Part shown: positions 34,384 to 46,709 of the stretch, piece by piece
How positions within the stretch are numbered: the first letter of the stretch is position 1
Layout: every line of letters starts with the position of its first letter
NCBI RefSeq assembly: GCF_036711975.1
Contig: NC_091967.1
Location: 22,196,001-22,260,000, forward strand
Origin: Onthophagus taurus
Taxonomy: Eukaryota > Arthropoda > Insecta > Coleoptera > Scarabaeidae
Reading direction: 5' to 3'
Length of the DNA stretch: 64,000 nucleotides
Notes under the pieces: model-generated
Seen by the model: the letters and a program-made list of their open reading frames with translations, nothing else
Database searches by the model: none
What the model was told of the DNA's origin: nothing
Position numbers and translations under genes: made by a program

Positions 34384-34481
34384 TTATATAGTGCACTTTT
34401 CACAGCCGGTTCAGTTTATGGCTATAAAATTAATGATTTAAAATTAGTGATTTGAAATTAGTGGTTTAAAAGAAATAACAA
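34384..34481 (+). promoter_or_regulatory. Probable core promoter and 5' leader of the ABCB gene
   Basis: TTTATATAG (34383) and GCTATAAAA (34421) are TATA-like. CAC/TCAG-type initiator matches lie between them. Three tandem 14-base units follow at 34427-34468 (AAATTAATGATTTA and two variants). The translation start follows at 34482. The transcription start is not determined. Confidence 0.4.
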
Positions 34482-37400
34482 ATGAAAAATAAAATTAACA
34501 TAACAATGCCTCCACCGGAGGGAAAGAAAGGAAAATCTTTAGATGTGTAAGTTAAAAGAATTAAGACTAAGAAAAACATAAATTTATGTTAAAATGTTTT
34601 AATTTTGTGTATAAACGTTTACAGCACATTTGTAACCCCAAATGAAAATGATGAGAAAAAAGAAGAAACCCCGGAAGTTGTTCCTATGGTATCATTTTTC
34701 CAAATGGTAATTTATAATTTTAATAACAACTCTAAAATAATTTTTAAATAATTTTTCTTGTTTAATATAGTTCAGATATTCTACAAAAATGGATAAAATA
34801 TTTATGTTTTTTGGTTCAATAGCTGCAGCAATTTGTGGCGTATTACAATCGCTAAATATGCTGGTTTTTGGAACATTAGCAGGTGACATTATTTCCTATG
34901 CGTACAACCAAGAAAGTCAAGAAACAAAAGATAATTTAATGGATAGCATTACTTGGTTTGCAATATATAATTTACTTATTGGAATAGGAATGTTACTTTT
35001 TGGATACTTATCCATCGTTCTTTATAATTTATCCGGATTAAAACAGATTCTGACGATAAGAGATTTATTTTTCGAAAAAGCTCTTTACCAAGACATCAGT
35101 TGGTATGATAAAAATCAAACTGGCGATTTTGCTAGTAGAATAACAGAGTAAGGAAAAAAATATAATAAATTTTGATTTCTTAATTAATCTTTTTCTTGTT
35201 AATCAGAGATTTAAATAAATTAGAAGATGGACTCGGTGAAAAAGTGTCTATGTTCATTACAATGCAATGCGCATTTATATCATGTCTCGTATTGGCTTTG
35301 GTAAAAGGATGGGAATTAGCCCTTATTTGTTTAATATCACTTCCAGCAACGATGATCGCTCTTATAATCGTTACAATAGTATGTAGCAATAAAATTTAAA
35401 TGAATCAAAAAATAATTTGTTTGTCCAATTTTTTTTAGTTAACATCAAAACTTGCTAAAAAAGAAATGGACGCTTACGGAGCAGCTGGAGCTATTGCAGA
35501 AGAAGTAATAGCCATTATCAGAACTGTTATGGCTTTCGGTGGCGAGAAAAAAGAACTTGCGCGATATGAAAAACAATTAGTATTCGCCAGAGATAACAAC
35601 ATCAAAAGAACTATGTTTTCGGGCATAGGATTCGGTTTACTTTGGTTTTTTATTTATGCTAGTTACGCTTTAGCATTTTGGTACGGTGTTAAACTCATTT
35701 TGGACGAAAAAGAAGCAGGCATTCCAGAGGATGAGCGTGTTTATACACCAGGAAACATGGTTACAGTAAGTTATTGTCATCTATTAAAAAAATTAATATT
35801 TTTAATAATGTTATTTTTAATTCACGTAGGTTTTCTTTTCTGTAATGCAAGGAAGTATGAATTTTGGTATGGCATCGCCATACATTGAAGCTTTTGGAAT
35901 TGCAAGAGGTGCGGCGGCAAAAGTGTTTTCCGTAATCGATAATGAACCGATCATTAATAAAGCAAAAGATAACGGGACTCAATTGAAAGAAGTCAAAGGA
36001 GATATTGTCTTTAAAAATGTTAAATTTAATTATCCATCGAGACCAGATGTTAATGTGAGTATAAAAAATTTAATAGCCATATTAATTATTACTAATTATT
36101 TTGTTCATTTAGATTTTGCAAGGATTAAACTTAAAAATAAATTCTGGCGAAACGGTTGCTTTGGTTGGAAGTTCAGGATGTGGAAAGTCTACATGTATTC
36201 AATTAATTCAAAGGTTTTACGATCCACTTGCAGGAGACGTAAGTATAATCATCCTATTTTTTTAATTTTATTATACCTATATCTGTATCATTGTGTAAAA
36301 CATACTTTACCAATTAATCACTCCATTTGCGTATAATGCCGAGACGGAAAATTATCAGTAATCAACGTTCCTAAAACCGATAAAATGATTAAAAAAGTGA
36401 AAAAGATAAAACATTATTAACATGATCGATTGAATTGAGGATCATAAATTAATATATCTATATGAATAACCTTCGGAATTCAGTTAAAAAAATAATACTA
36501 TAGGATTTAATCGATATTGCAAGTCATTTTTTGATCTTATCTTATTATTTATTCATTCATTTTCTGTTTAGGTAACGTTAGATGGTCATAACTTAAAAGA
36601 CCTCGATTTAACATGGATGAGAAATAACATTGGTGTAGTAAGTCAAGAGCCGGTTCTTTTCGCAACGACAATCGCTGAAAATATTCGGTATGGAAAAGAG
36701 GATGTTACCCAAGAGCAAATTGAGGAAGCAGCAAAAAAAGCAAACGCTCACGTTTTCATTTCGTCGCTACCTCAAGGTTACGATACTTTGGTAGGAGAAA
36801 GAGGTGCCCAGTTATCTGGTGGTCAGAAACAAAGGATAGCCATCGCAAGAGCTTTAGTTCGAGAACCTTCAATTCTACTTTTGGATGAAGCCACCTCAGC
36901 TTTGGATAATAATAGTGAAGCTAAAGTTCAAGCCGCTTTGGATAACGCCAGTAAGAATTGTACGACTATCATCGTTGCTCATCGTTTGTCTACTATTAGA
37001 GGTGCAAGTCGTATTGTAGTCTTGTCGCAAGGTGTGGTTGTTGAAGAAGGTACACATGAAGAACTTATGGCTTTGGAAGGAGAGTATCATGGGTTAGTTA
37101 CCACCCAAGTTACAACGGATATCGTTAAAACTGATGGCGGATCAAAAACGTTGGCCAGAGGCTTTAGTGAAACTGAAGATGAGGATAAGAATATTGTTGT
37201 AGCTAATGAGGCAGCAAAGGTAAGTGTTGATTTAATCAACCAATATTTTCCATCTTCATCATATTTCAAAATATTCTACATTCCATTTATCAGTAGCTAC
37301 CATCTTTCAGTACATTTTATCATCATTCATTTTTGAATACTTTCTCGCATATAGGATTTAAAATGCCAAGCAAGTTGATAGTCATAAAGTTTTTATACGA

Positions 37401-40400
37401 CATATTTCAAAATGTTTGTTCAATGTTTTTTTCAAATTTGTTTTCAACTGCTTTATCGTTTAAATATAGACGTAAATGATAGATCTTTGGAATGCTATTC
37501 CATTCGTCATTTCTATGATGTAGTCTATCCATTAAAAAGCCTGATGATTGAACCACTGTGTGCTATTGTGAATAAATTGCAAGTACAGTTTCTTTCAATT
37601 CTGTCTAAAAACTTATAAAAAAGTGTAATAAATTTTATTTTCAAAGAAATTATGGCGCATAACTAGTGGGTTGCAATCCCCAATACTTAATAAGGAGATT
37701 CCACAGAAACTACCTTGCGCACCGGTATTAGAGAAGTAGAAGACATCTTTTCTTCTTCTTTCTTTCTCTCTAAACCGTTGGATCTGTTTTTACTGATATG
37801 GTCTGCCTTTCAAGTATATCCTGAAAGTTGTCTTCCAGCTGCCTGTGAATCTTTTTGGCGGATTATTTCAAAGCACAAGTTTCGACAGTCAGTTATCTAA
37901 TATTATTTGCAGAGGCTTCCTCATCTCGCAAAGTCAGAAATCTCTTCTACTTCTTTTATCTCTGTCTTCTTACTTGATATTTAGCCGTCAGCTCACCTGG
38001 CGCAACGCACCCCTTACCCAAATCTTTTCTTCGACGAATCTTTACTCGACTTTGTTACCAAAGACCGAATCACGTTTACTTTTAATTCTCTCCAACATAG
38101 CTCTCTAAGATGATTTCATTATCAAAGAAAAGATTAGCTCATTCTCTCTGAACATTTTTGAATCCAGATCACCCCGTTTAACACTCTCTTTTTTTTCCTT
38201 ATTATCAATATCTCCATGCAATACAACAACTCCTCAAAATCAAAACACAAACATCAATCTAATCAAAAACATCAATTATCTCCTTTATTATATTAATTGA
38301 TCAATTTTAGTCATCAAGATTTAGTTTAGCGGAGATCGAGAGATTTCATCGTCCTCTTTCATTTCACGTTAACAACTTAAAAAACTTACACCTTCCATTT
38401 ATTTATCTTTATTTCTTCGTCATAAACCTCTAAATTGCTGCATTTTATTTACAATATTTTATTTTTCATGGATGTTCAGAAGGATACTGATGACGATTCA
38501 GACGTGAGTAACGCATCGTTAACATCAATTATGAAGATGAATTCAACAGAATGGCCACAAATTTTAATCGGTTGTATCACTTCCGTTATCATGGGTTGTG
38601 CGATGCCTGTTTTTGCAATTCTTTTTGGTGAAATTCTCGGAGTGTTATCGAATGATGTTCCGGAGTACGTTCGAACGGAAACTAATAAATATTGTGTCCT
38701 GTTTTTAGTAGCTGGTATAGTTACTGGTTTTGCAACATTCTTACAGGTAATCTAAAGAAACACAATAAAACTTTTAGATTTTAGTATTTAATTTGATGGT
38801 ATTTTAGCTTTGGACCTTTGGAATTGCTGGAGAACGATTAACAATGCGGCTTCGTAGTCGAATGTTCGAAGCTATATTACGACAAGAAATCGGTTGGTTT
38901 GATAGAAAAGAAAACGGAGTGGGTGCTCTTTGTGGAAAATTATCTTCTGAAGCGTCTAGTGTTCAAGGAGCAACTGGTCAGCGCATTGGAACAGTTCTTC
39001 AATCATTTGCAACGATAATATTAGCAATCGGTTTGTCTATGTTTTACGAATGGAGGCTTGGTTTGGTAGCCTTGGCTTTCACTCCATTTATTTTATTGGC
39101 AACATTCTTACAAGGTCGATTAATGTTCGCACAAAATGATAGTTTTCACGGTTCGATGGAAAAATCTACTAAGTTTGCAGTTGAAGCTGTCAGTAATATT
39201 CGAACAGTGGCTTCTTTGGGAACCGAACCGAAATTTCATCGATTATATATCACCGAATTGCTTCCTAATCATAAACGAGCCATGAGAAACACCCATTTTC
39301 GCGGCGGCGTTTACGGATTAGCGAGAAGCTTGATGTTCTTTGCATTCGCCGCTTGCATGTATTACGGTGGCGTTTTAATTACAGAAGAAGGTTTAGATTA
39401 CGAAAACGTTTTTAAGTAGGTTTTATTGAATAATAAAATAAAGGATTTATAAAAATGTTGATAATTTTTAGAGTTTCTCAATCTTTGATTATGGGCACAG
39501 TTTCGATTGCAAATGCTTTAGCTTTTGCTCCAAATTTCCAAAAAGGTTTATCAGCAGCTACAAAAGTTTTTAGGTTACTTAATCGTAAACCAAAAATTCA
39601 AGATTCACAAAACGCATCCACTGAAAGATTTGTAAGTATTATAATTTCATTTATAATTATCAATAAATATTAAATTAATTTTCTTTTATAAAGAAAAATG
39701 GTGATATTAATTACGAAGATATCGTATTTTCGTATCCAACCAGAGACGGAACTCTGGTTCTACAAGGATTGAATTTGAACATCCTTAAGGGTCAAACAGT
39801 CGCATTAGTTGGACCGAGCGGTTGCGGAAAATCCACTTTAATCCAATTATTGGAGCGATACTACGATCCGAAAAGTGGAACTGTATACGCCGATCGCAAA
39901 GATATAAAATCCATTAAAATGACTACGTTAAGATCTCATTTGGGTATTGTATCACAAGAACCCAATCTTTTCGACAGAACAATTGCGGAAAATATAGCTT
40001 ACGGAGATAATTCAAGGAATGTTCCCAGAGAAGAAATCATCGAAGCAGCTAAAAACGCTAATATTCATACTTTTATTACATCATTACCTTTGGTAATACA
40101 ATCTTAATTTTATCGAGTATTTTTTTTAATTATTTTATTGTAGGGTTATGAAACTCCTTTGGGTGAACGTGGAACTCAACTTTCTGGTGGCCAAAAACAA
40201 CGTGTAGCAATTGCTAGGGCATTAGTAAGAAATCCGGAAATACTTCTTTTAGATGAAGCGACCTCAGCTTTAGACGCAGAAAGTGAAAAAATTGTTCAAG
40301 CAGCTTTAGATAACGCGAGAGAAGGAAGAACGTGTATAACAATAGCTCACAGATTAAGCACAATCCAAGATGCTGATGTTATTTATGTTTTGAATGGAGG

Positions 40401-40491
40401 TAAAGTTTACGAAATGGGAAGTCACAGCGAGCTTTTAGCCAAAAAGGGATTATATCATCGATTGTACACGCTACAAAGTGGAAACAAATAG
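34482..40491 (+). CDS. ABCB1-like: ABCB full transporter (P-glycoprotein / Mdr type), 13 coding exons
   Basis: ATP-driven plasma-membrane exporter of hydrophobic compounds; insect relatives are Mdr49, Mdr50 and Mdr65. I read the coding exons as 34482-34546, 34625-34706, 34771-35147, 35207-35378, 35439-35765, 35830-36054, 36113-36238, 36572-37219, 38480-38746, 38808-39415, 39472-39631, 39694-40092 and 40144-40491. All junctions are GT-AG and keep frame, giving 1,268 codons including the stop. The layout is the full TMD1-NBD1-TMD2-NBD2 type. NBD1 has Walker [10 protein letters not shown] (about residue 435), [13 protein letters not shown] (about 539) and [15 protein letters not shown]2 has GPSGCGKST (about 1059), [13 protein letters not shown] (about 1165), [12 protein letters not shown] and IAHRLST. 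No key residue is missing. A second in-frame ATG at 34506 could be the start. Intron 8 (1,260 bp) is the only long one. Confidence 0.95.
37220..38479 (+). other. Intron 8 of the ABCB gene
   Basis: This intron is much longer than the others (mostly 50-80 bp) and falls between NBD1 and TMD2. It contains a short scrap of repeat A in reverse orientation at 38255-38330 (CATCAATTATCTCC and ATCAATTTTAGT), which suggests growth by insertion. Short open frames inside it have no family features. Confidence 0.7.
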
Positions 40492-40599
40492 AAATTAATT
40501 AAAGAAACAATATAAAACAATAATTAAATTTGTAAAGACATTAGAAAGTTATTTTAGTTAATTTATTTTTTTAAAGATACTAAAAAAACAAATTAAAAA

Positions 40600-40740
40600 A
40601 ATACAATAAATTAATTTATTATATTACTATGAAATATATAAATGTACAGTATTTATAATAATTTGTAAGAAATCAAAAAAATATATACTATAGAGGATTT
40701 ATGTACCTACAATTTACGTATTATTAATAAAAATTTTATT
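40600..40740 (+). terminator. Likely polyadenylation region of the ABCB gene
   Basis: CAATAAATTA at 40605 and TTAATAAAAATTTT at 40724 are candidate poly(A) signals about 110 and 240 bases after the stop codon. The site actually used is unknown. Confidence 0.35.
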
Positions 40741-41314
40741 ATTTTAAATAAGTTAATTCATTTGATATTGCACAATTAGAAGTGCTGTTTTTTTGTGGTG
40801 TTCTTTATTGTTTTATGTTTCATAATTTTAACCAACACTTTACTATATCATCAGTATATCAACCGTAATCACTTAACTGCTTAATCATCAACAACAGCTT
40901 CAAGTTAAAGCAACCAAAGGTAGAGAATTGGTAAATGATGTTCAAGCGCAAGGATGTGAGTGTATCTCAATAGGCAAACTTACGTATTGGCTCAGATAAT
41001 ATCCCAGATTTGATAAATTTCTACATCATCAAAAACGTGTCACCCAATAATATATATGTAAATTGAAGACAACCTTGAGCGAAACTCGGATCACTCACCG
41101 ATAGTAGCAATTTTCTCAAAATCGAGCTGACGAGTCTGATCAACAAAAACTGATTGGGAAAGCTTCAAAAAAAGTTTAATGAACGAATTACTCTGGTGGA
41201 CTCACTGAAAACCGAACAACAATTTAATTTTGAGGAAGCTGATTAAATTTATCCAATACTCAGCATGGTAAAACACCTTAAAAATGAGGAGAAATGTAAA
41301 AGGCAATCATCACC

Positions 41315-43030
41315 CTAAAGCAGTTTTCTTCAACCTTTGTCATCGCGCGGAACCATTTTTTGAGATAATTTTTTTATGGAACTCTTCGTTCAGTAACATA
41401 CCCAGATTTGATTTTAGGGATAGATATGTGGTATTATAATTACATATTACATGTTATGAACAACGTGCGTCTCTGCCTTTATTGTATTTATGTATTTACT
41501 TAAACAAAAAGATAGATATTCCTTATAAAATATAAATATGTCATAAACATACTAATAGATAAATACAAAGACTTTGTTGTGCTTGTTTATTGCTGCACAA
41601 TTTGTCAATATCTGAATGGATCGATGTTAATTGGAGACGAATATCGTTTTCAGCATCAAGTCGATTTCTGTACTTCGTTTTTGTAGCGACGTATTAGATA
41701 GTAGGATTTCTCGCAGAAATATGTTGTTACAAAAGGCATCAATTCTTTAACTGCGCGCTTGGAAATTTCCGCATATTTATCCATTAATTTTATCCAAAAT
41801 GGACCAATCATGTGCAAATGTAGATTTTAATGTGGTATAGGTACGTATATCTATAAGATGCTCTCTTTCCTTAATTGGGAAGGTATCCACACCACTGTAG
41901 TCATTAAAAGGATTTTCAACCCAACTTAAATTACTACAAGTAGGGGCAAAATATTCCAAAAATGTCTTTTGCAAGCCAGTTAATAATATTTTGGAACATA
42001 TATTATTTCTTTAAATACTAATCGAATACGATATTATTGGTTACTAAGAAATCGTTTAAGTTAGCAAAACATTCTATTCTGTACTATTTTTGGTGATTCA
42101 TTCCTCCCAAAACTTAAGTTTAAATTTTATCGAGTTTACTTTGCCATCGACCTTAAAAATTGTAGTATTTGGTACTTGAAGTGAAAGATTAACGGTGTTC
42201 AGGTACGAAAATATGTCTGCAAGGTAGGTAAATTTTAAAGCCAACTAGTGTCATTACGTTTTCTAGCAAATTCACGGGCAGATAAAAAGATACGAATTTC
42301 ATCAAGCAATTCTCACAAGCGGGTTAGAACCTTTCTTCTCGATAACCATCTTACATCAGTATGAAGAAGGAGATTTTTATGTAAGCTTCCCAGGTCATCA
42401 CACAATAGGGTAAATACCCTGGCATTTAGGGGTCTGGATTTGATGAATTTAACCATTTTAACGGCGTCATTGAGAACTTTGTGCATAGCAGTTGGTATCT
42501 GTTTAACAGCGAGAGCATGGCGATGTATAGAACAATGGCTAGCCTTGATGTCATAGCTCACCATAGCTTAGGCTCCATCACTACAAATATGATGGCATAT
42601 ATTCCAAGAAATTGAATATTTTTCAAAGTAAGCATTAAGTAAATTCAATACTTCTTCACCTGTTGTTTGAGCTGGCAGAGCTTTACATAAAAGCATATCT
42701 TACAGCATTAGCGTTACATAATTTCGTGCTACGATGAGAGCACCCAACCTTTGGAGTTTTTGCTCCATAATATAGATTAGGGTAAAGTAGTTAATGCATC
42801 GTGAGATTTCACGTTTTTCTCAGTAGTAAGCATTGTCAACCCACTCGTAGATGCTCATAAGCGTGGACTTAATCAATTTTGGAATATAATCTTTGTGTAC
42901 TTGGATTAGCTTTGGAATAAATCTTTTGGAGTTGTATCAAAATAAACTGAGATGTAAGTATATTAGTTTTATGAAACATAAACCTATAGATCAAATGCAA
43001 CCTTTCTGTATTCATTTTAAACACAAAAAC
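41315..43030 (-). mobile_element. hAT-superfamily relic, ZBED5-like
   Basis: The left edge reads AGTTTTCTTCAACCTTTGTC followed by GCGCGGAACC, similar to ends of hAT/ZBED5-type elements that start CAG-GGTTCTCAACCTTT. The transposase relic lies inside on the minus strand. The right boundary is not clear; I did not find a matching end or an 8-bp target duplication. Placement inside the Jockey-like LINE is inferred from LINE sequence on both sides. Confidence 0.55.
41570..42730 (-). pseudogene. hAT transposase relic, ZBED5/GTF2IRD2-like
   Basis: Reading leftward, a segment near 42640 gives LNLLNAYFEKYSISWNICHH and CSDGA. The open stretch 42564-42313 follows, with HCSIHRHALAVKQIPTAMHK, KSRPLNARVFTLLCDDLGS and LLLHTDVRWLSRRKVLTRL, all typical of ZBED5-like hAT proteins. 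Toward the C-terminus, broken frames give RNRLDAENDIRLQLTSIHSD near 41625, the dimerisation-region signature. Multiple stops and frameshifts make it non-functional. It encodes no recognisable BED zinc finger. Confidence 0.75.
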
Positions 43031-43599
43031 ACGATTTTCGATGACTAGCAGCGAAGGACTTACGAATGATTCCAGCACACAATATTTACTATGGAGATTT
43101 ACCAAAAATCTAAAAAGACATACTCCTATCAAAAATGAAGACGGTAGCTTGGCCAGAGATAACGAACAGAAGGCTTCAAGATTAGCAGCCTATCTAGAAA
43201 AGGAATTTCAACTTAATCTAAAGAACGATGCTGGTCCACTATCAGACATCATTGGATAAAAAAGAAGAAAATACTACTCGCCTCTGCAACTTAACTACAA
43301 GAAAATTTATTGACTATTGGGCAGACTCTGCCAGTATACAACAAGCTCATGCTTTATTAACAAGTCTTCAAATTAATGTGAACTTGTGTAAATGTTACAG
43401 AATAAAGTACTGAGAGAAATTGTTAATGACTTAAAAGTGGAGACTATCGACAACATTAACAAAGAATATACCAAGACACACGAACAGGGGCTGTATCAGC
43501 ACCAGCACACCAACATCGAGACTCTCCAGCTCCTCGATAACAATGCTTTACTTAGAGGATTAAAAAGAGTGCCTTTCTTAGTTAGCCTCGCGATCAATG

Positions 43600-44390
43600 T
43601 CCAAAATCCAGGTGGTTTGTTTTACCCAACGTAATGTCATAGATGAACTTTTGCGGATATAATCTGCTAGTGAGAGAGCACTTTGCTTACGATATATAAT
43701 GAAGAAATTAAAATCTTGTTCAATGTTGTTTATTTCTTTATGTTGGTAAAATAAAGGCGCGACGTCCTGTCTGGAATACACACCACTATCTTTTCCGATA
43801 GGACGGAACTCCTCTCTCGCCGCATAACTTATTTCTATTTCGTTGTTATCTGAGACATAACTTTGAAAAACGAATAACAGGATCCGCTAAACGCAATTAT
43901 TCAACATATTTTAGTTAAAACCGCTTTGAATTTCTACCTAGCCGTTTCGTCTGATAGTTTTTGAAAAAATATATCGCAAGTTGCCGGCACCGTCAAAAAA
44001 AAGTTTACCGCTATTTTTTTCATAGAGCAGTTTCGAAGATATCGATCTCTAAACTGAAGGGCCTTGACTTTTGACACTGAAAATAGGTTTTTATAACACA
44101 ACACACATTTATTGAGACCTTACGAACATATTGTAAGTTGAATTAAAAGAAGTTGTAAACTAAAAAAAGATATTTTTGCTAAAGAAACAAGGACAAGAAT
44201 TAGAATTATTCGTACACGAAACAAAAAATGAATTGGCAAAAAGCAGCTTCCTTCTTTAGTATTTCTTCCCGAAATTACTTGTTGCAATAGAAAAATCGGT
44301 AGTAATTTGAACAAAAAAAAGTAATTGGTCCTAAAATTTAGCATAAAACCGGTGAATGTGTAGACTTCTACTGCTCAATTAGCGAAAACA
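43600..44390. other. Intergenic, nothing recognised
   Basis: No supported gene; open frames on the minus strand lack family features. A partly GC-rich stretch at 43760-43800 is unassigned. Confidence 0.45.
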
Positions 44391-44394
44391 CGAT

Positions 44395-46705
44395 AAAGAC
44401 TGACAGGGATCGAACAAGAGATCTGAACCGGCGAGACGAGAGCAACAAACCGCCCAGCAACAAACTTTTTCCTTTATATTTCCACCTACTTCTAGGGCCC
44501 ATATCTTTGTTATTTAGCAAGATAGCGAAAAACTAAGCACACGGTTGGAAAGCTTGGTCTTTTCTCTATCTTAAACCGAGTTTTCGTCCGCCGATATGTT
44601 GATAATAAGAGCAAGAAAAAATAAGAAACGTCGCGCTGCATTCAATTTACCTTAAAATTACCAAACTTCACGGCCTTGTGCAGCCGTTACCAGACGAAAA
44701 TTTAATAAATGGTTTACATATTCGGAAAGAGCTGACCTTGGACTATCTTATTCCGAGTTTTCGTCCGTCAATATCTGTCAGCGTCTGTAAAAAAAACGCT
44801 CCTGAAAAAAAGTCTACTGTTGGCAACAAACTTTACTTTTGTATTTCCATCTATGTACTTTTCGGACGGATATCTTTGTTATTTATAACGCTAGCGAAAA
44901 ACTAAGCACACGCTTGGAAAGCTTGGTCATTTCTCTATCTTAAACCGCTATTTTCCTCCGCCGATATGTTGATAATGAGAGCAAAAAAAAATAAGAAACG
45001 TCGCGCTGCCACGAATTTTTGCCGCGGCTAAACCACGCTTGGGTGAATAACTCTCTTATATGACGTGGAGAAAACTCTAGAACTATATTCATCTTATGGG
45101 AAATTTTCTGCTCTTTTCAACGGTATATAACACATCTCAATCACACGTTTGCACAATCGTTTTTCAGCCCAGCAACAAACTTTCCCCTTGTATTTCCGTC
45201 TACTTTTCGGTCCAATATTTTCGTTATCTAGAAAAATAGCGACAAATTTGCAGCCCTTATTAGAAGGAAATTCAACAAATGGTTTACATATTCGAAAAGA
45301 GCTAACCTTGGCCTGTCTTATTTCGAATTTTCATTTACAGACGCCGTCAATATCTGCCAGCGTCTGTAAAAGAAACGCACCTGAAAGACAACCTACAGGT
45401 AGCAGAACGGAATCACTTCTTAACCTAACTTTCTTATATGATGACGGAAAAATTGGAACAAAGTTTTACCTGAGAAAGAATCCTAACTTCATTTCATGTT
45501 GACAGATAACTTTTCATTCACTCTTAATTTATTTAAAACCGTTTAAAAACATATAAGTACGAAGGGTTTCACGGCCGGTGTTAATAAAACTAAAACTAAC
45601 ACTAGCACTATCACTACAACTAACACTAGACCTAGAACTAGAAACTTTCGGGTTGAGCCGTGCGTTTTTTGAAAAAATTTTTGACGTTTCGGGTGCCATG
45701 TTGCAACCTTCTTCAGAAAACAAGTTGGAAGCGAACCCGAAAGTTTCTAGTTCTAGGTCTAGTGTTAGTTCTAGTGATAGTGCTAGTGTTAGTTCTAGTT
45801 TTAGTTTTACGTTTAGAAACATGTTAAACTGTTCAAAAAGGAAAGATTATTTCATCTTACACCTATTTTATCAGAATCTGGAAGAATTTGAGTGATTTTA
45901 GACACGAATTGTTGAATTGTGTTTTGATGGTTTTGAATCTGGTAACGTTACCAACCTTGCATTTTAACTCAGTTCATCAATTTAAAAAACGCGTATGCAA
46001 ACGCGTAAGCGAAGTGCGTCGGACACCGTTGGAAAGAGCAGAAAATTTCCCATAAGATGAATATAGTTCTAGAGTTTTCTCCCCGTCATACAAGAGAGTT
46101 AGTTATTGACCTAAGCGTGGTTTAGCCGCGGCAAAAATTCGTGGTTTAGGTAGTTCATAGTCAGAAAAAAGGATTGTGCAAACGTGTGATCACGGTGTGT
46201 CACACATCGTTGGAAAGAGCAGGAAATTTCCCATAAGCTGAATATTGTTGTAAAGTTTTCTCCCTGTCAAATAGGAAAGTTATTAGTGCAAGAAATATTT
46301 GCGTGTTTTTATCGGTAGGGGCTTTTTCAGGTGGGTTTTTCTTACAGACGCTGATAGATATTGGCGGACGAAAACTCGGAATAAGATAGTCCAAGGTCAG
46401 CTCTTTCCAAATATATAAGCCATTTAGTGAGTTTCCATCTGTTAACGGCTGCACAAGGCCGTGAAGTTTGGTAATTTTGAGGTAAATTGAATGCAGCGCG
46501 ACGTTTCTTATTTTTTCTTGCTCTTATTATCAACATATCGGTGGACGAAAACTCGGTTTAGGATAGAGAAAAGACCAAGCTTTCCAACCGTGTGCTTAGT
46601 TTTCCGCTATCTTTCTAAATAACAAAGATTTGGGCCCTAGAAGTAGGTGGAAATATAAAGGAAAAAGTTTGTTGCTATCGTCTCGCCGGTGAGATCTGAA
46701 GTGTT
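44395..46705. repeat. Modular foldback element of about 2.3 kb
   Basis: The left arm (44395 to about 45500) and right arm (about 45970-46705) are inverted copies built from modules. Module 1 (44395-44830, inverse of 46310-46705) contains CTAGGGCCCATATCTTTG, CTAAGCACACGGTTGG, GCGCTGCATTCAATTTACC and CACGGCCTTGTGCAGCCGTT. Module 2 (45010-45160, inverse of about 45985-46145) contains TTGCCGCGGCTAAACCACGC and ATCTTATGGGAAATTTTCTG. Module 1 also recurs partially as direct repeats at 44845-45010 and 45164-45400 within the left arm. The centre is a CTAG-rich hairpin. The short open frames are repeated with the modules and show no known domain. The modular arms recall Foldback-type elements, but the family is not identified. 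Confidence 0.8.
45585..45809. repeat. CTAG-rich hairpin at the foldback centre (repeat B, copy 1)
   Basis: The arms 45585-45654 and 45734-45809 are inverted copies made of degenerate ACTAGAACTAACACTAG-like units, ending in CTAGAAACTTTCGGGTT. The loop (45655-45733) contains GAGCCGTGCG. The same units plus a GGGTTTAGCCGTGCGTCT-like motif recur at 53850-53990 with 55735-55790, and at 61215-61440. Confidence 0.85.
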
Positions 46706-46709
46706 ACAA

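Larger units (their letters stand above)
40890..43590 (+). mobile_element. Jockey-like LINE, deleted and split by an hAT relic
   Basis: On the left (40895-41300), broken frames read GRELVNDVQAQGCECISIGK, then LTYWLR, then ERNSDHSPIVAIFSK, the end of a Jockey-type endonuclease. On the right (43041-43590) the sequence resumes with QYLLWRFTKNLKRHTPIKNE, EDGSLARDNEQKASRLAAYL and then a jump to the C-terminal region (LQNKVLREIVNDLKVETID, LLDNNALLRGLKRVP). The reverse transcriptase proper is absent. The intervening 41.3-43.0 kb belongs mainly to an hAT-type element on the other strand. Confidence 0.7.

Noticed and set aside
45578..45895. Long open frames on both strands with Ser- and Leu-rich repeats
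   Set aside because: They arise from the CTAG-rich hairpin, whose period keeps frames open on both strands; there is no start context or domain.
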